Below are positions 52,715 to 64,000 of a stretch of 64,000 bases of DNA, piece after piece; the first letter of the stretch is position 1; each line of letters opens with the position of its first letter. The notes beneath the pieces are model-generated. The model was given only the letters and a program-made list of their open reading frames with translations. It did no database searches and was not told the origin of the DNA. The DNA comes from Sanderia malayensis (lineage: Eukaryota > Cnidaria > Scyphozoa > Semaeostomeae > Pelagiidae). Position numbers and translations under genes: made by a program. Where the stretch lies: the NCBI GenBank assembly GCA_013076295.1, contig RQOL01000361.1, positions 209,634 to 273,633 on the forward strand, in the 5' to 3' direction.

Positions 52715-52865
52715 AAGGGGAAAGGAGAGGAAAGGAGAGGAAAAGGGAGGAAAACAGAGGAAAGGGGAGGAAAGGGGAGGAAAGGGGAGGAAAACAGAGG
52801 AAAGGAGAGGAAAGGGGAGGAAAACAGAGGGAAACAGAGGAAAGGGGAGGAAAGGGGAAAAGGTA
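52715..52865. repeat. Purine-only tandem repeat (aggaaagggg)n
   Basis: About 15 units of aggaaaggggaggaaaacag-type decamers. One strand is pure purine for about 140 bases, so triplex or G-rich structures are possible. Confidence 0.95.
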
Positions 52866-54676
52866 GGAATGCGAAGAATGATCATTACTCATTCCTGGTT
52901 TTAGAGAAAGCTGTATTATAAGTGTTTTGTTGTTTGGGCCGAGCAGAACTGATACAAATAAATTTAAAGCCTCTTATAATGTATAAACATTATAAGAGTC
53001 ATTACAATAATTGTAAGAAGGTTAATTAACTCAAATTGTGTACAATTTGTACTCTGTCTATATCTAGACCCACTCAAATTAATTTTAATTAGCTTTTATT
53101 TGTTAATTAGAACAAGTGCAACTATTACAAAGTTTCTACTAAGAAGCAGTAGAAACCACTAATTAGCGAGACCTGGGTTACCCAGCAAATAACAATGGTC
53201 CTTTATAGCAATAAACAATCATGCCTGGTAAAAACATTAGGTTGACCTTTGGGTCAATAGTTTGTTGTCATAATAGCACGCTCTCCTTTACAGTCACGTG
53301 ACTGTTCATTCATTTTCTTTATATGTTGCGTGATTTTCTTCTATTAATTATACTCTGTTTCCCTGTCAATAATCCGTTTGTAGCTCTCGTCATGTACAGT
53401 TAATGTTCTAATATCTTAGTTTGTGTATTGCCTCAGTGTTCCGGTAACGACAGACACTAGCCAGAACTCGTCAATGTATAGTCTTTGTATATGTGTGTAA
53501 AATAGTTAAATATATGTGTGATTCTGAATGAGTAAGATCTCGCTGAAGAACGTCTCTATCTGTGTCATACTACTGTGCCACCGTAACCGTTACACAAGCA
53601 CAAGCAAAGTGTTCAATTAAACGATGTTTAGATTTCCAAGTATTCCGAAGTCCACAGAAAAAGAGCAACAATTTTTCATGACAGCCTTCCGAAATTCGAA
53701 ATCTCCGCATGTCAAGAACTGCAAGTTATTGGTAAGTTTATTTGAAATGCTTATCTTTTTCACACATGTTATAGGAACCAAAACAGAGAATGGCTTTTAT
53801 TGTCTTTACTGCTATTGGGGGAATTAAATTGAATTAATGCAAGAGGAATACTGCTTACATGGCATACCTCATTTTCCTGATTAAACGCCTCCCCTTGATT
53901 AAAAGCCCCCTCGAATAAACGCCCCCTTAGGCTGCCAATTTGTGAAATAAATGCCCCCTTTCGATTAATCGCCCCCCACACGCAGAACGATTTTTTTAAG
54001 TTGGTGTAGTGTGTTGTTGCTCGATAATAAGGCAAGGCACGCACGACTAAACCATTTTCTGTTCTTCTGGACCCAATGAGACTGTGATCTTGTACTTTGT
54101 AATAAACACCCCCTCGATTAGGCGCCCTTCCCAAAAGTGGCGAGATTAATAAACGTTTAATCGTTTAATCGAGTTAATGTTATCTCAAGAAATTGGGCGG
54201 TTAGCCTACTGGCCCGGATTGCTTGAGCAGAGAAAGGCATTTACGGTCGGTGATTCCGACAAACTCCGGCCGGTGCACCAGGCAGTACTAACCGAATGGT
54301 CAAACTGCAGAATAATGACTGAAATCATAATTTAAATCAATAAACAATAAAAAGAGAGGGAGGGTGGGGGAAATTGTGCTCGCTCCACGCAGTCTAACAA
54401 AGAGTGATTGAAGATGCTAAATTCTGTACACCTATATACCCCAAGGGTTTCTCGATAAAGGTGCCGCCGAAATCTAAATATTGATTCGATATTCTTCTAT
54501 GCGCAGTTGTGAAGAATGTTGATGAACTGTGTATAAGGACTCATATCCGTCTAGTCATAAGGATAATCAGTTTGGCAACTGTGCATATCAAAGCAACAAT
54601 TTCTTGACCATTAACCCTGCTTAATTTTGGATTAACCAGCATGAAATACGGTATGACATGTGTATACTTTTCTTAG
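52866..54676. other. Spacer with a CCCCC-rich repeat and a possible LTR end
   Basis: 53870-54135 repeats the theme gattaaacgccccc/aataaacgcccc, probably a diverged interspersed element. 53480-53593, ending ccgtaaccgttaca, has the look of the U5 end of a solo LTR, but no partner was found. The ORF at 53624 is unsupported. The last bases (54661-54676) are a splice acceptor, acttttcttag. Confidence 0.4.
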
Positions 54677-56259
54677 GTCAGGGGTCCTTTGCTACAGCCG
54701 TAAAAGGCAGGTACAAGGATGCTGTTGTGGTGATGAAGAAATTTAACCCTGCTATGTCAAAGCTAGAATGTAGCACTTATGCGAAAGAGGCGAAATTACT
54801 TTCCGAAATAGATTGCAGGCAAGTAGTGAAGTTCATGGGCGTATGTGAGAGACCACTGGCAATTATGTTTGAATATTGCGAATTTTCGTTTTCTCCTTTT
54901 GAAAGAGAACATTGCGTCAATTCACTGAAAGACTTCCTTGTCTATATGCATGCAGAGAATTTGTTTCCACATTTTCAGGGAATAGGTAACATAATTGCAA
55001 AGGATATAATGAAAGGGGTATCGTACATGCATGACCATGATATTGTCCATAGAGATATAAAACCAGCCAACATTCTTGTGAGCAATCTCCATTACTCGAG
55101 TTTAAAGTCTGATTTCGCACACGTGTTCAAGGAAATGCCCATATCATGCAAGCTAGGTGAGGCTAGATCTAAGGCGTGTGCAACAAAAACTATGGTAGAG
55201 AACACACGAACAAGCTTCTTGAACAGAGGCAGCCCTGCATTCATGGCACCAGAGATTCAGGTGGAATCACTAAAAATACAATCAGCCAGCGTTGAGGAGC
55301 TTAAGGCTATTGACATATGGGCATTGCTCATGACTATTTTCATAGTAATAAACCCAGACCAGAGGTTTCCTTTTGAAGATAACATCACGAAGATGCAGCC
55401 AAAATCGTCTGCCGATTATGATTCATTCTTCTTGGAACTATTGAAAGGACGAGCATATCCCTCTTGCTCGGGTGAATATACAAGTTACCAAGCAAGCTAT
55501 TATCAGAAACTACGCCAGTTATTTTACGACAATCTGGCATATGATATTTCAGAACGATGCAACATAGCTGCATTGGTAAAGATGATTGAAGATGTTTCCA
55601 TTACAGACTTTCTACAACTAGATGTCTCGCAGGCAACAGCAATGGCACAAAATGACGAGGAATTAATTCACGCCTACCTGGATAACGTACATGAACTAAC
55701 AACGACTGTACAGCCTGCAAATGATGGTACCAATGCTTGTGCTTTCTTGTCTATTGGAATTGTAGATAGACTAATGTCATCCGATGACAAAGCACTTCAA
55801 TGTGAATTGGAAGTATGTGAAATGATACAAAACACGATTCGCGAATATCCCAGAGCATTCAATAGCTTTCGCAATAGCGGAAAAATGTATGATGTATTCG
55901 AGGCTGTGAAAGTTCTCCAAGAAAATAGATTATTGGCACACCAATTACAGTTTACGGAGAGAATAGTTGAAAACAAGAAGCTGTACAGTTACCATTTTCA
56001 AGTTCGAATGAACAGCGAAATTGCTGCAATGAAAAATGCAGCAATGACATCTGGTGTGGCTACGTTTGCAATTTTCCAGGCAGCTACTTTTATATTTGCA
56101 ATTGCAGGTGCCCCTGATGGTCATTTGTATGCCTTCGAGACACATCCCATCCTCGAATGCTTAGGTGGCAATGGCAATGGGCTGATAATCAAAGCCAATT
56201 CAGTCAGCCATTTCAAGTGGCTCTATATTCCATGTTTCTCAGCGTGTCGAACTTGCTAA
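54677..56259 (+). CDS. Protein kinase-like exon lacking the DFG motif
   Basis: A single exon begins after the acceptor acttttcttag at 54676; the upstream exon is not identified. In order: glycine loop GQGSFATAVKG; beta-3 lysine in VVVMKKF; an alpha-C Glu in AKEAKLLSEI; hinge MFEYCEFSFS; catalytic loop IVHRDIKPANIL (HRD Asp and Asn present); then CKLGEARS where K-L-x-DFG-x-S is expected, so the magnesium-binding Asp triplet is missing; APE motif in GSPAFMAPEI; and an F-helix Asp in AIDIWALL. About 300 further residues are helical, ending in a hydrophobic segment (ATFAIFQAATFIFAIA). I recall related kinases reading KLGDLGEARS, which would make this a short in-frame deletion. Likely a pseudokinase or inactive copy; no stops. 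Confidence 0.75.
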
Positions 56260-56323
56260 GTATACCAATTAATGTATCCAACCGTCGTTTATTTTGATAG
56301 TTACAGTAGTTTGTTGGTTTTGG

Positions 56324-57290
56324 GGGTTCCCAGTGGGCACTACGACGTTGATTCAACGTGGATATGACGTTGAAATTTGGTTAGCACGTTGATCAACGTC
56401 TGTTCAACATTTTATCAACGTCGATATCTCAACCCGAAAACAACGTTGAGATGTTTCGTTGATACTACGTTGAATCAACGTTGAATAGATTTTAGTATTT
56501 TTAACACTGATCGAATTGTGAAGTTTGATGTGAATAAATAACTCTAATATGATAAAGAAGTTAACTATTGCTATGAAAGCAAAGTTAAAGACAAGTTTTT
56601 GTCATGGTTGAAGATCAACGTCGAGACAACGTTTTTCTTGCAACTATTTTTCAATGTTCGCATTATGTTCTTGAATCAACGTTTAATCAATGTTATTTCC
56701 ACGTATGTCCACCTAAAAGCATTCATTATTTATTTCACAATTTTTAATTCAGTATAATCCTCTTACAGGCTCATAAGAGAGCTAAACTTTTCCAGTGAAT
56801 TTGGAACAGCGCAAGTTTTATGTAGATAAATAAAAATACTTTATATTTGCAATAATTAATTGTAAATTCATTCTTCTATGTTTACACAATCTCTCCGATG
56901 TCGCAAATTATTCCCGCGTTTCCTTTTTAGTATAGCTGCTAACGTCCTGAATTGTTCATTTTAGTGATAAAAGCATGAAACTTTGCAGGAATAATAGTAA
57001 GCATGTACTATATGATTTCTGATATGGATCCAAGCGATATTTGGTCATAGAGTGGAGAACTACGCATGCTCAGATACTGGTCACATGAAACTGAGGCTGC
57101 GCTTTAATTAACTCATATCCCATGCAAAAGAACAAAATATAAACAAAACCAATAAATACGGCTATATTTAGGTGCTCTAACTTATACAAGAATGAGTGGT
57201 GAGCTGCACATGCGTTAATAATCCTGTCACGAAAACGAGGCTGTGATAAATTTGTCAAAATATAACAGCAACAATATTCTTTGGAATTGA
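56324..57290 (+). repeat. Left terminal inverted repeat of the 57-62 kb element
   Basis: 56630-57290 is the reverse complement of 62576-62938 plus 63773-64000. The outer 300 bp (56324-56630), starting ggttcccagtgggcac, is packed with short palindromes built on CAACGTTGA (for example gacgttgattcaacgt) and would match sequence beyond the window. So the repeat is close to 1 kb. Confidence 0.85.
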
Positions 57291-57342
57291 AAAAAAAGTA
57301 AAATCAACTGACTGTTATTGTTTTTATAATATGGTCCACTCA

Positions 57343-60300
57343 TTAAATGCAATTCCCTCCACAGTTATACAATCCAGTGCAAGCGAGATTAGCTTTGAGG
57401 CATTTACAGCGTCCCCGACAACCAGCTTTACAGCCAAATCGGATTAGTTCGTAGCAAGAGTCCTTGGCTTGAGGTAGCGAAGTCCAATAGGGCACCCAGT
57501 AGCTATTTTCTAAATTCCATCCCCACAGGGAAGGACTTGGTAAAGTAGGCTGCTTTAACAGGGCTTACCCCGTACATAAGCACCTTGAAAGACAGCTCTC
57601 TTGATATGTTCGAATAATGCTGCCTGCGTTGGAGGAATGTTTTCTAGTGACCTTGCTTTACTTGCAAAAAGGACTTGTCTCACTTCGTTAGCTTTATTTA
57701 AACTGCATGTTCTGTCGTATAAGAGAATCGTGAACCTCTCAATGACATCTAAGCATGCATCATCAACATTATCCGGCAGCATCATCAACTTTTCGAGGGT
57801 GGTAGTTAGCTCTGGAAATACCTTCAACCTCCCATGCTGTCTTCTTTCCTCTGCCGCCGAAAAATGAAACCGTGTCGCACCCAGTTAATGCATGAAACAG
57901 GGGAAGCACCCGGGCTGTTTTCTGACCTATTGATGTGGCAATGGAATGGGCTGGAAGATTTCGAATCTGCTTGGAAGGGCCGTATGATATCCATAACTCA
58001 TCTATTGAAATAAGTGGAGCGAATGCAACAGCTAATACTACGACATCAGTGTCGTTACTTCGAATCTTTATTCTTCGGTGACCATGCAGACTGGCGTCGA
58101 ATGTGTGAATAATCATGCGTGTGTCCGCTTCTTCATGAGTACACGGTGAAAGAGCACTCATATCTGGCATTTCTTCGGACGACAAAACATTTTCTCCATG
58201 TGTTGCAAAAATAGTTTTACCTGCCGACAGCTTTAGAGAAACCACCTAAAAGCAAAAATTACAAAGTGACTTTATACAATTTCCATGTATATTTATCCTT
58301 TAATATATCATGGAACTTTAAGAACATAGCAGTAAAGCCGATGGACTGCCGACACTTTCCCGGCAGTTACAATTATATGAAAACCAGGCATAACAAACAA
58401 TACTCACTTTGGTTGCTAAGAGTTTGAAAAGTTCATCTTTGTTGTTACTGACTCTCAAGAAACCTTTCCAGTCAGACGGAATCCGGGTAGACGGCGTGAC
58501 TTTTCTCCTCTGACCTGATCCTCGCTTTTCTCTTGTTGTTTTCTTCAAAGAGTCCTCTTTATAAATATCCCAAACAATATCGAGCCTCTTCACGTATTGC
58601 AACTGTCTCAGTATGTAAGGGGCAAATATAAGGTCAAAGTACTCTTCAAATGTTGTTACAGTTTTGGGTTGCAACATCTGCACTATCACTGCTCCATCTA
58701 ATATAGCAGCATCTACAACTGGATGGTCTTCGGTTTCTAGAGAACCCGTCAAGCAGCCTACAAGATCCGCCTTTGAGCCTCCTCGAAGCTGCCCCATTTT
58801 AGATAGCGAAGGAGGCCATGGTTGGTTTTCGAACCTGAAGAAATCTTCAAGGTTTCCATCACGATTTTGACATGCAATGTAAAGCCTTGAAAAGAGAGCG
58901 CAGTCTTCCTTTAACACTGTTACTTTTGTTTTGTCTTTTGAAATAACCTTCTTCTCTTTGATATTGAACGTTGAAAAATTATTTTTTGTAATGGCATCTG
59001 TTAGAGGCTTTGTTTTTTCCTTGAGCCGCTCCTTAAAAAATTTCTTGCATTGCATCTCTCCGAGGTTCCTTGCGTTTCTCACTGTGAACACAACATCTTC
59101 ATTCATGATGTCTTTTGTATGAAGAGCTGTAAGGTTTTCCCCATCTTCCCTGAATGGATTGCTAAGTTCATCAATTGTAGCAACTAATTTTGACACGTCT
59201 TTCGCAAAGGCTGCTTGAATGGCCGGCTTTTGCTCGTGGTGCTTTTGGCTCTCTTGTTCGAATGTGACATTTTCAAACTCTTTTACCATCCGTGCCAGCT
59301 CCGGACCACCTACCATCCATCTTCTGAGGGCTGCAGGATTTTCTGTCAACCCAATTGCACCTCCTTCTCCTTTTACGATGGCATTGACCTGCTCGTGGGC
59401 CTGGTCTAACGCAATAGCGGAAAATAGTCTCTTTGTCTTGTGAGCAACAAAAGAGCCATTTTCAAACTCTTTAAACAAATCTGGGTGCTTCAAAAGCAAC
59501 TCACTCATGTCTCGGTAATGCACAGAAAGCCATCTCGAATAGTTGAAGCAATCAAGAGCAAACATCCAAGGAAGTAAATCATGAATAGCTTGGAGATATA
59601 AAGAAAAGTTTCCCTCTCGGAATGCTTTTACAAGCTTGAGGCAAAGAAGTTCAAACTCCAGTACCGTGGCCCAGTAGAGAAATTGGGGACACTTCTTCAT
59701 TCTCTCGTCTTTCCAGTCACCAAACGGTTCAACAGTGCTGTTGTTTTCATTTGATTTGCTACATTCATCGTATGCTTTCTTCATTAGAATATGGAGAGCT
59801 GCTGCTGTTATTTGATGGGCTCTTCTTGTTCTTGTGATATGACTTGCTGAAAGAAATGAATCTGCCACTCCTGATGATGCCACTGATGCATTTATAAGTG
59901 CTTCTACCCAGCCACTGCCGTTCAACCACTTTCCGAGAGCCTTAAAAGCAGCAATTTCGATGTGCAGTCCACCCATCATTACAAGAAGATGATCCTCGTC
60001 ATATGCACCGCCAGTAATCCATTGAATTTGTTTCGCCAGAGCAAACAAAGGTTGATCAGCTGTGATGACAGGTATTTGCGATGGATTCAAGTGCATTATG
60101 GCCTTGCTGGTGACATTGATTGAGTGCGCAACCATAGCAAGCGAGTGTGCATTTTCAGTGAACATTGGAAGCAATGATATGATAGCTGGTTGGTGAAATG
60201 ATATTGATGATCTTGAAGCATGGTATGCAGCCCATGACACTGCTTCTTCGTTCCCTATCTCTTCTTTTGTCAGGGTTTGTCTGGCACTTTCAAGCCAGTC

Positions 60301-62023
60301 ATCTTCGTAATTCACTTGAGGGGAAATTTGATCCGCTTCGAACCCCAACTGATTGCTACTATCAGAAATAGCAATATTTGTAGAGGGAAGAGTGAACGGT
60401 GGGACATCAGTGTAATAGGGTGGCAATGTGGTAATTTTTTTTGAAGACGAGCATCTGTTCGGGTCAAAGACATCAATAGGTCTCTCTGTCCCTGAATTTT
60501 CTGTTGTTAGGTGCTGAACCAAGGAGATGGCTGTACCATGAAAAGAACCCTGCGAACTGGTTGCGCTTGGGTTGTGATCGATGTTATCTACCGCTGCAGT
60601 TGTAAAACACCCCATTGCGTAATTTGGAAGGGCATACTATTCCATCCTTTTCATACCTATCAATGACAGTGTTTGTTATATCTGTGGAAATAGACAATAG
60701 CCTGTCGTATGATATACACAGCCCAAGCTTGTAAAAGGTGTCAATTAGTGATTTTTCTCTTGTTGTCCCACGTATCTTAACAGCCGTGTATATAGGTAAT
60801 GGGCACTCTCTGTTTCTCACATGATGTGTGTAGCTATTTCTCTGATCGCTGGATATGTTTCTAAATCGAGATATGCTATTGTATACTATCAACTGAGCGA
60901 CAGTAAGACATGCTTGACTCCCTGTTGTATCCCTTTTGGTTGTTGGGCCTCTCATTATCATATTTAATAAGGTTACAAGTGAAGCAGGAACTGAATTCGC
61001 CTGGCAATCATCTAAGAATGTTCCATTAAAGCAGTTTTTTATTTGAAGAATTTCCCTTCTTACAATCATTGCAGCTTTGGCCAAGTAGAACGCCTCAGAA
61101 TCTCTATTCTTGGCATCTAGTAAAACACCACCTATTTCATTACCAAGCACAAAAAGAACCTCTCGTCCTTGAGTGTGTGCGGTTAGGTCTGGGAATGAAG
61201 CCAGTATGCGTGCTTTCAGCCTTGTTGTATTAACTTTCGGTGCCCTTCCCTGCACTTCACTCAGTCTTGAAGAATAGAATTTTGCAAGATCTGACAATTT
61301 CAACACAGCAAGATTTTCAATCTGAATACTTTCATCAATCAAAGCAAGAAGTTCTGTGAATGCCAGTTCCTCTGTATCTATAGAAGAAACAGTAATTGAG
61401 TCTCCATTTGTACAGCTGCATTTTACTTTCCTTGCCTTGTTGTACAAACCAACTAAACATTTAGTGTGGTACTTCGCCTCAATGGCTATCATGTCCCCAG
61501 ATGCCAGTTTGCCAATCAGTTTATTGTCATGAACAAGAGATGCACATTCCCTTACTTTCCTGTCAATCTCGAGTGTAGAAGCAGCATGAAGGTGCTCAGG
61601 ACTGTCACTTGAATCACAAAAGATACAGTAGTTGGTGGATGTATTTGTAGGAATACTGGATCGCCTGGCTTTAATTGGGCTAGTCGTAAATTCAGTTCCA
61701 AAAGAGGTGTCGCTTTCATCGTCCTGGTCACATTCATGCTTTCTTTTCTTTGCACGTTCCAGCTTTGCATTGCTAAAAGCATTTCTACATGTTTTATGCC
61801 ATGAGGCCTTTCGCTCCATGAGAGTTTTCTCCACACCCTGTCCATCATCTAGATTCTCTAAGTTCAGATTTCCAGGAACTGATCCAATGATTCGAAATTC
61901 TTGGAGGTTATTAGCAAACGATGAGTAGCTTGCGCCAACATCCTTCCTTTTAGAAATTGCAGGACACTGCAGAGGCTCTCCAGTTTTATTGGCTTGACAA
62001 ATGATGCACAGTTTCCAATCCAT
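57343..62023 (-). pseudogene. CXC-family transposon protein, two exons, three frameshifts
   Basis: Exon 1 (62023-58408) and exon 2 (58245-57343) are joined by a 162-bp intron with donor gtgagt (58407) and acceptor tgcttttag (58246). The order is: CIICQAN and WHKTCRNAF zinc-type motifs; CIFCDSSDSP and YHTKCLVGLY; DQPLFALAKQIQW, MGGLHIEIAAFKALGKWLNG and SHITRTRRAHQ (D...H...E-like region); then in exon 2 CTHEEADTRMIIH, SNDTDVVVLAV and LTGCDTVSFF followed by GRGKK, resembling FEN1/PIN acidic motifs; and a CXC cluster, FGCKAGCRGRCKCLKANLAC. Breaks: a one-base T gain at 60600-60605, a shift near 57827 and one near 57570. Otherwise open, so recently active. Total about 1,500 residues. Confidence 0.85.
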
Positions 62024-62242
62024 AGGACCAAGCGATAAGATTTACAGCTGAAAAAAAGAATTATCAAACATCGAATCTTGTTTGACAAAATGAAAATCTT
62101 GAAATAGTCTACATCAGATTGCGTTGGCTTGGTCGCTCCACTTCCACTCAACTCGCTCCTTGAGCTATAAAACAGCCAAAACTCGGGACTAGAATGATGA
62201 ACCAATAACAAAGAAATACACTGCGAATTATTCACTATGGTT

Positions 62243-62315
62243 CTGTGGCGATGAGGTTAGCTTGTCTGCCTCGTGCCGCAGTCAGCGAGACAAGTAGAGG
62301 TTCGAGGCCCACAGG
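62243..62315 (+). tRNA. Possible tRNA-like sequence inside the transposon leader
   Basis: ctgtgg and ccacag could pair as an acceptor over six positions, and aggttcgaggccc resembles a T-arm/B box. The A box (gaggttagcttgtc) and anticodon arm are poor. Possibly a diverged tRNA-derived piece; not a functional tRNA. Confidence 0.25.
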
Positions 62316-62575
62316 AGGCGCGGCGAATTAATATTTTTGTTTTTATAAATTATTTAAGAAAGAGAAGTAATAAAAAATTAATAAAGTACCTCCACAAAGC
62401 AATAATAAATAGCTAAAAATAACTGAAAATAATTCTTACCTGCGGTGCTTCAGTGGCTTTAACCCATTGCTTCAACCAAAAACACGTGTTGAACGTTTTA
62501 GTAGTAAAACATCTTGTCATAGCCTCGTTTTTTATAATTGTCATTATTTTAAATTTTGAATTTTACAGTTTTTCC

Positions 62576-64000
62576 AAAGAATATTGTTGCTTTTATACCT
62601 TACCAATTTTACAACAGCCTCGTTTTCGTGATAGAGCTATTAGCGCATGCGCAGCTAACCATTTGATCTTGCCTAACACAGAGCACCTAAATATAGCCGT
62701 ATTTATTGGTTTTGTTTATATTTTTGTTCTTTTGCGTGGGATATGAGTTAATTAAAACGCAGCCTCGGTTTCATGTGACCAGTATCTGAGCATGCGTAGT
62801 TCTCCACTCTATGACCAAATATCGCTTGGATCCATATCAGAAATCATATAGTACATGCTTACTATTATTCCTGCAAAGTTTCATGCTTTTATCACTAAAA
62901 TGAACAATTCAGCCGTTTTTTGGACGTTAGCAGCTATACTATTTGTTTGCTTCAAAAATGGAAGGCACTGTTCTTTTGTTTCCAAGCAACAAAACTTTTA
63001 CACTTTTTGACAGAGTTTCAAAGTGAGGGATTTTTGGCGGTTAGTTCAATGTTTGAACTTTAAATTACAAGTATTCCTTGACAGAAAAATTTACTAACAT
63101 CTGAGAAAAATATATTTGAGTGAAGTTACACTAACGTTGTAATTTAAAAGCTGTGTTCTGCAAAAGTCTTAACCATTTGGTTCCTTCGATAATTGGAGAA
63201 AATGCAAAGCAAAAGTTGCAACAGAAAATATACGTCAATGAACTCATTTGGTAAGTCTTGCATTTTCAAGCTTTATGAACATCAATGATTCAAATTTTCA
63301 TGATTTGAGAATCGTAAAGCAAATAATTATTTAAAGGGTTTACATTTGTAAGGGTATTTTATACCACTAGCTTGGTTGATTTATGCCGGAAATTGAAAAG
63401 TGCCATTACACAGTTGAAGTTGATAAAGAGAAAGAACAAAAAGCACTTTATTCGGTAGGCCTATCATGTTTTCAAGTGTTAATTAACATCAACTTCCAAT
63501 TGCCATTTCTTGATAGTTTCAGAACCAGAAGTTATTTCAAACTGTTAAATTTGCGAGAAACATGTTGTGGAGCTTTGTCAGGAATTAAATTTTGCATTCT
63601 CTTTTCTTCTAGATGTTGTTCTCCAATATCCAGGAGAAAGTGATGGAAGCTGAAATTAACAGCATTCTTGCCAACTACTAAAAGTTGAAAGACTTAGAAA
63701 AGATGGTGGAAAGAAATAAAAAAAGCAAAGATATAATTTGGTTTCAAAAAAGTATACGAACTTTTTAAGTTTTTGTGTAAACATAGAAGGATGAATTTAT
63801 AATGAATTGTTGCAAATGTATAGTTTGTCTTTATTTATCTATACGAAACTTGCCCTGTTCCAAATACGCGAAATAAGTTTAGCTCTATTATGAGCTTGTG
63901 AGATGATTATGTTGAACTAAAAATTGTGAAATAAATAATGAATGCTTTTAGGTGGACGTACGTGGAAAAAACGTTAATTAACGTTGATTCAACATAATAT
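62576..64000 (-). repeat. Right terminal inverted repeat, with insertion, runs off window
   Basis: 62576-62938 and 63773-64000 match the left repeat in reverse complement. Between them, 62941-63772 (about 830 bp) has no counterpart on the left, where only about 40 bp separates the same flanks. So either an insertion on the right or a deletion on the left occurred. The extra segment has no gene I can support. Confidence 0.85.

Larger units (their letters stand above)
57291..62575 (-). mobile_element. Long-TIR DNA transposon of the CXC family (interior)
   Basis: 5.3 kb of unique sequence between the two long inverted repeats, holding one spliced minus-strand gene. The whole element runs from about 56324 to beyond 64000. 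Target duplication cannot be checked because the right end is outside the window. Confidence 0.8.

Overview
The window is eukaryotic, invertebrate-like, repeat-rich DNA. It has A+T-rich spacers, spliced coding exons, long TATG microsatellites, a tRNA-derived SINE, and remnants of Gypsy and Penelope-like retroelements. Several protein families here (multi-cysteine CXC transposon proteins, a DUF6589-like zinc-finger protein, an unusual protein kinase) are ones I associate with cnidarians and other early-branching or marine invertebrates. That is recollection, not a search, and the species is not identified. Few genes look intact; most coding regions are decayed mobile-element or virus-derived genes.

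Layout: 1-1377 is a 153-bp satellite of nine units whose minus strand looks like a tandem array of 63-bp exons. 2260-2936 is the end of a cysteine-rich (CXC-like) gene, cut by a 100-N gap at 2937-3036. From 3037 to about 11.7 kb lies a block with its own character: plus-strand genes with C-ending codons and poly-D/T/S/N tracts (3039-3998, 4419-5168, 9554-10893), a T-rich non-coding stretch with miRNA-precursor-like hairpins, then a dense RNA cluster (11.0-11.7 kb) holding a tRNA-Met gene, a class II tRNA-like sequence and five uniform 62-66 nt hairpins. I suspect a large DNA virus insertion but recognise no hallmark viral gene.

From 12.0 to 24.1 kb is a minus-strand cluster that is clearly Polinton/adintovirus-like: adenain-type protease, double-jelly-roll major capsid protein, penton-like minor capsid proteins, other structural genes and a retroviral-type integrase, with compact overlapping genes. 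I see neither the protein-primed DNA polymerase nor the packaging ATPase. Protease, integrase and several accessory genes carry in-frame TGA or TAG codons and frameshifts; the capsid genes are open.

From 24.4 to 43 kb is a nest of transposons. A dispersed repeat occurs twice (24.65-31.44 and 38.79-41.35 kb). Copy 1 is split by a 5.67-kb element with terminal inverted repeats encoding a decayed CXC-type transposon protein. Copy 2 is split by a 1.42-kb TTAA-flanked MITE. Each copy is the other's empty site, which fixes both insertion boundaries. A Gypsy element (32.3-36.4 kb) and Penelope-like pieces lie between and beside them.

From 43 to 64 kb are long gene-poor spacers, a DUF6589-like remnant, a decayed second CXC-family copy (50.1-52.7 kb), a kinase exon lacking the DFG motif (54.7-56.3 kb), and a third, much better preserved CXC-family element (57.3-62.0 kb) between terminal inverted repeats roughly 1 kb long. 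The right repeat runs off the window.

Best leads: the tRNA-like plus hairpin unit at 11.31-11.51 kb, which resembles the tRNA-miRNA transcripts of murine gammaherpesvirus 68, and the CXC-family TIR elements, which pair an acidic FEN1/PIN-like motif set with a C-terminal CXC zinc domain and whose mobility is shown here by an empty site.
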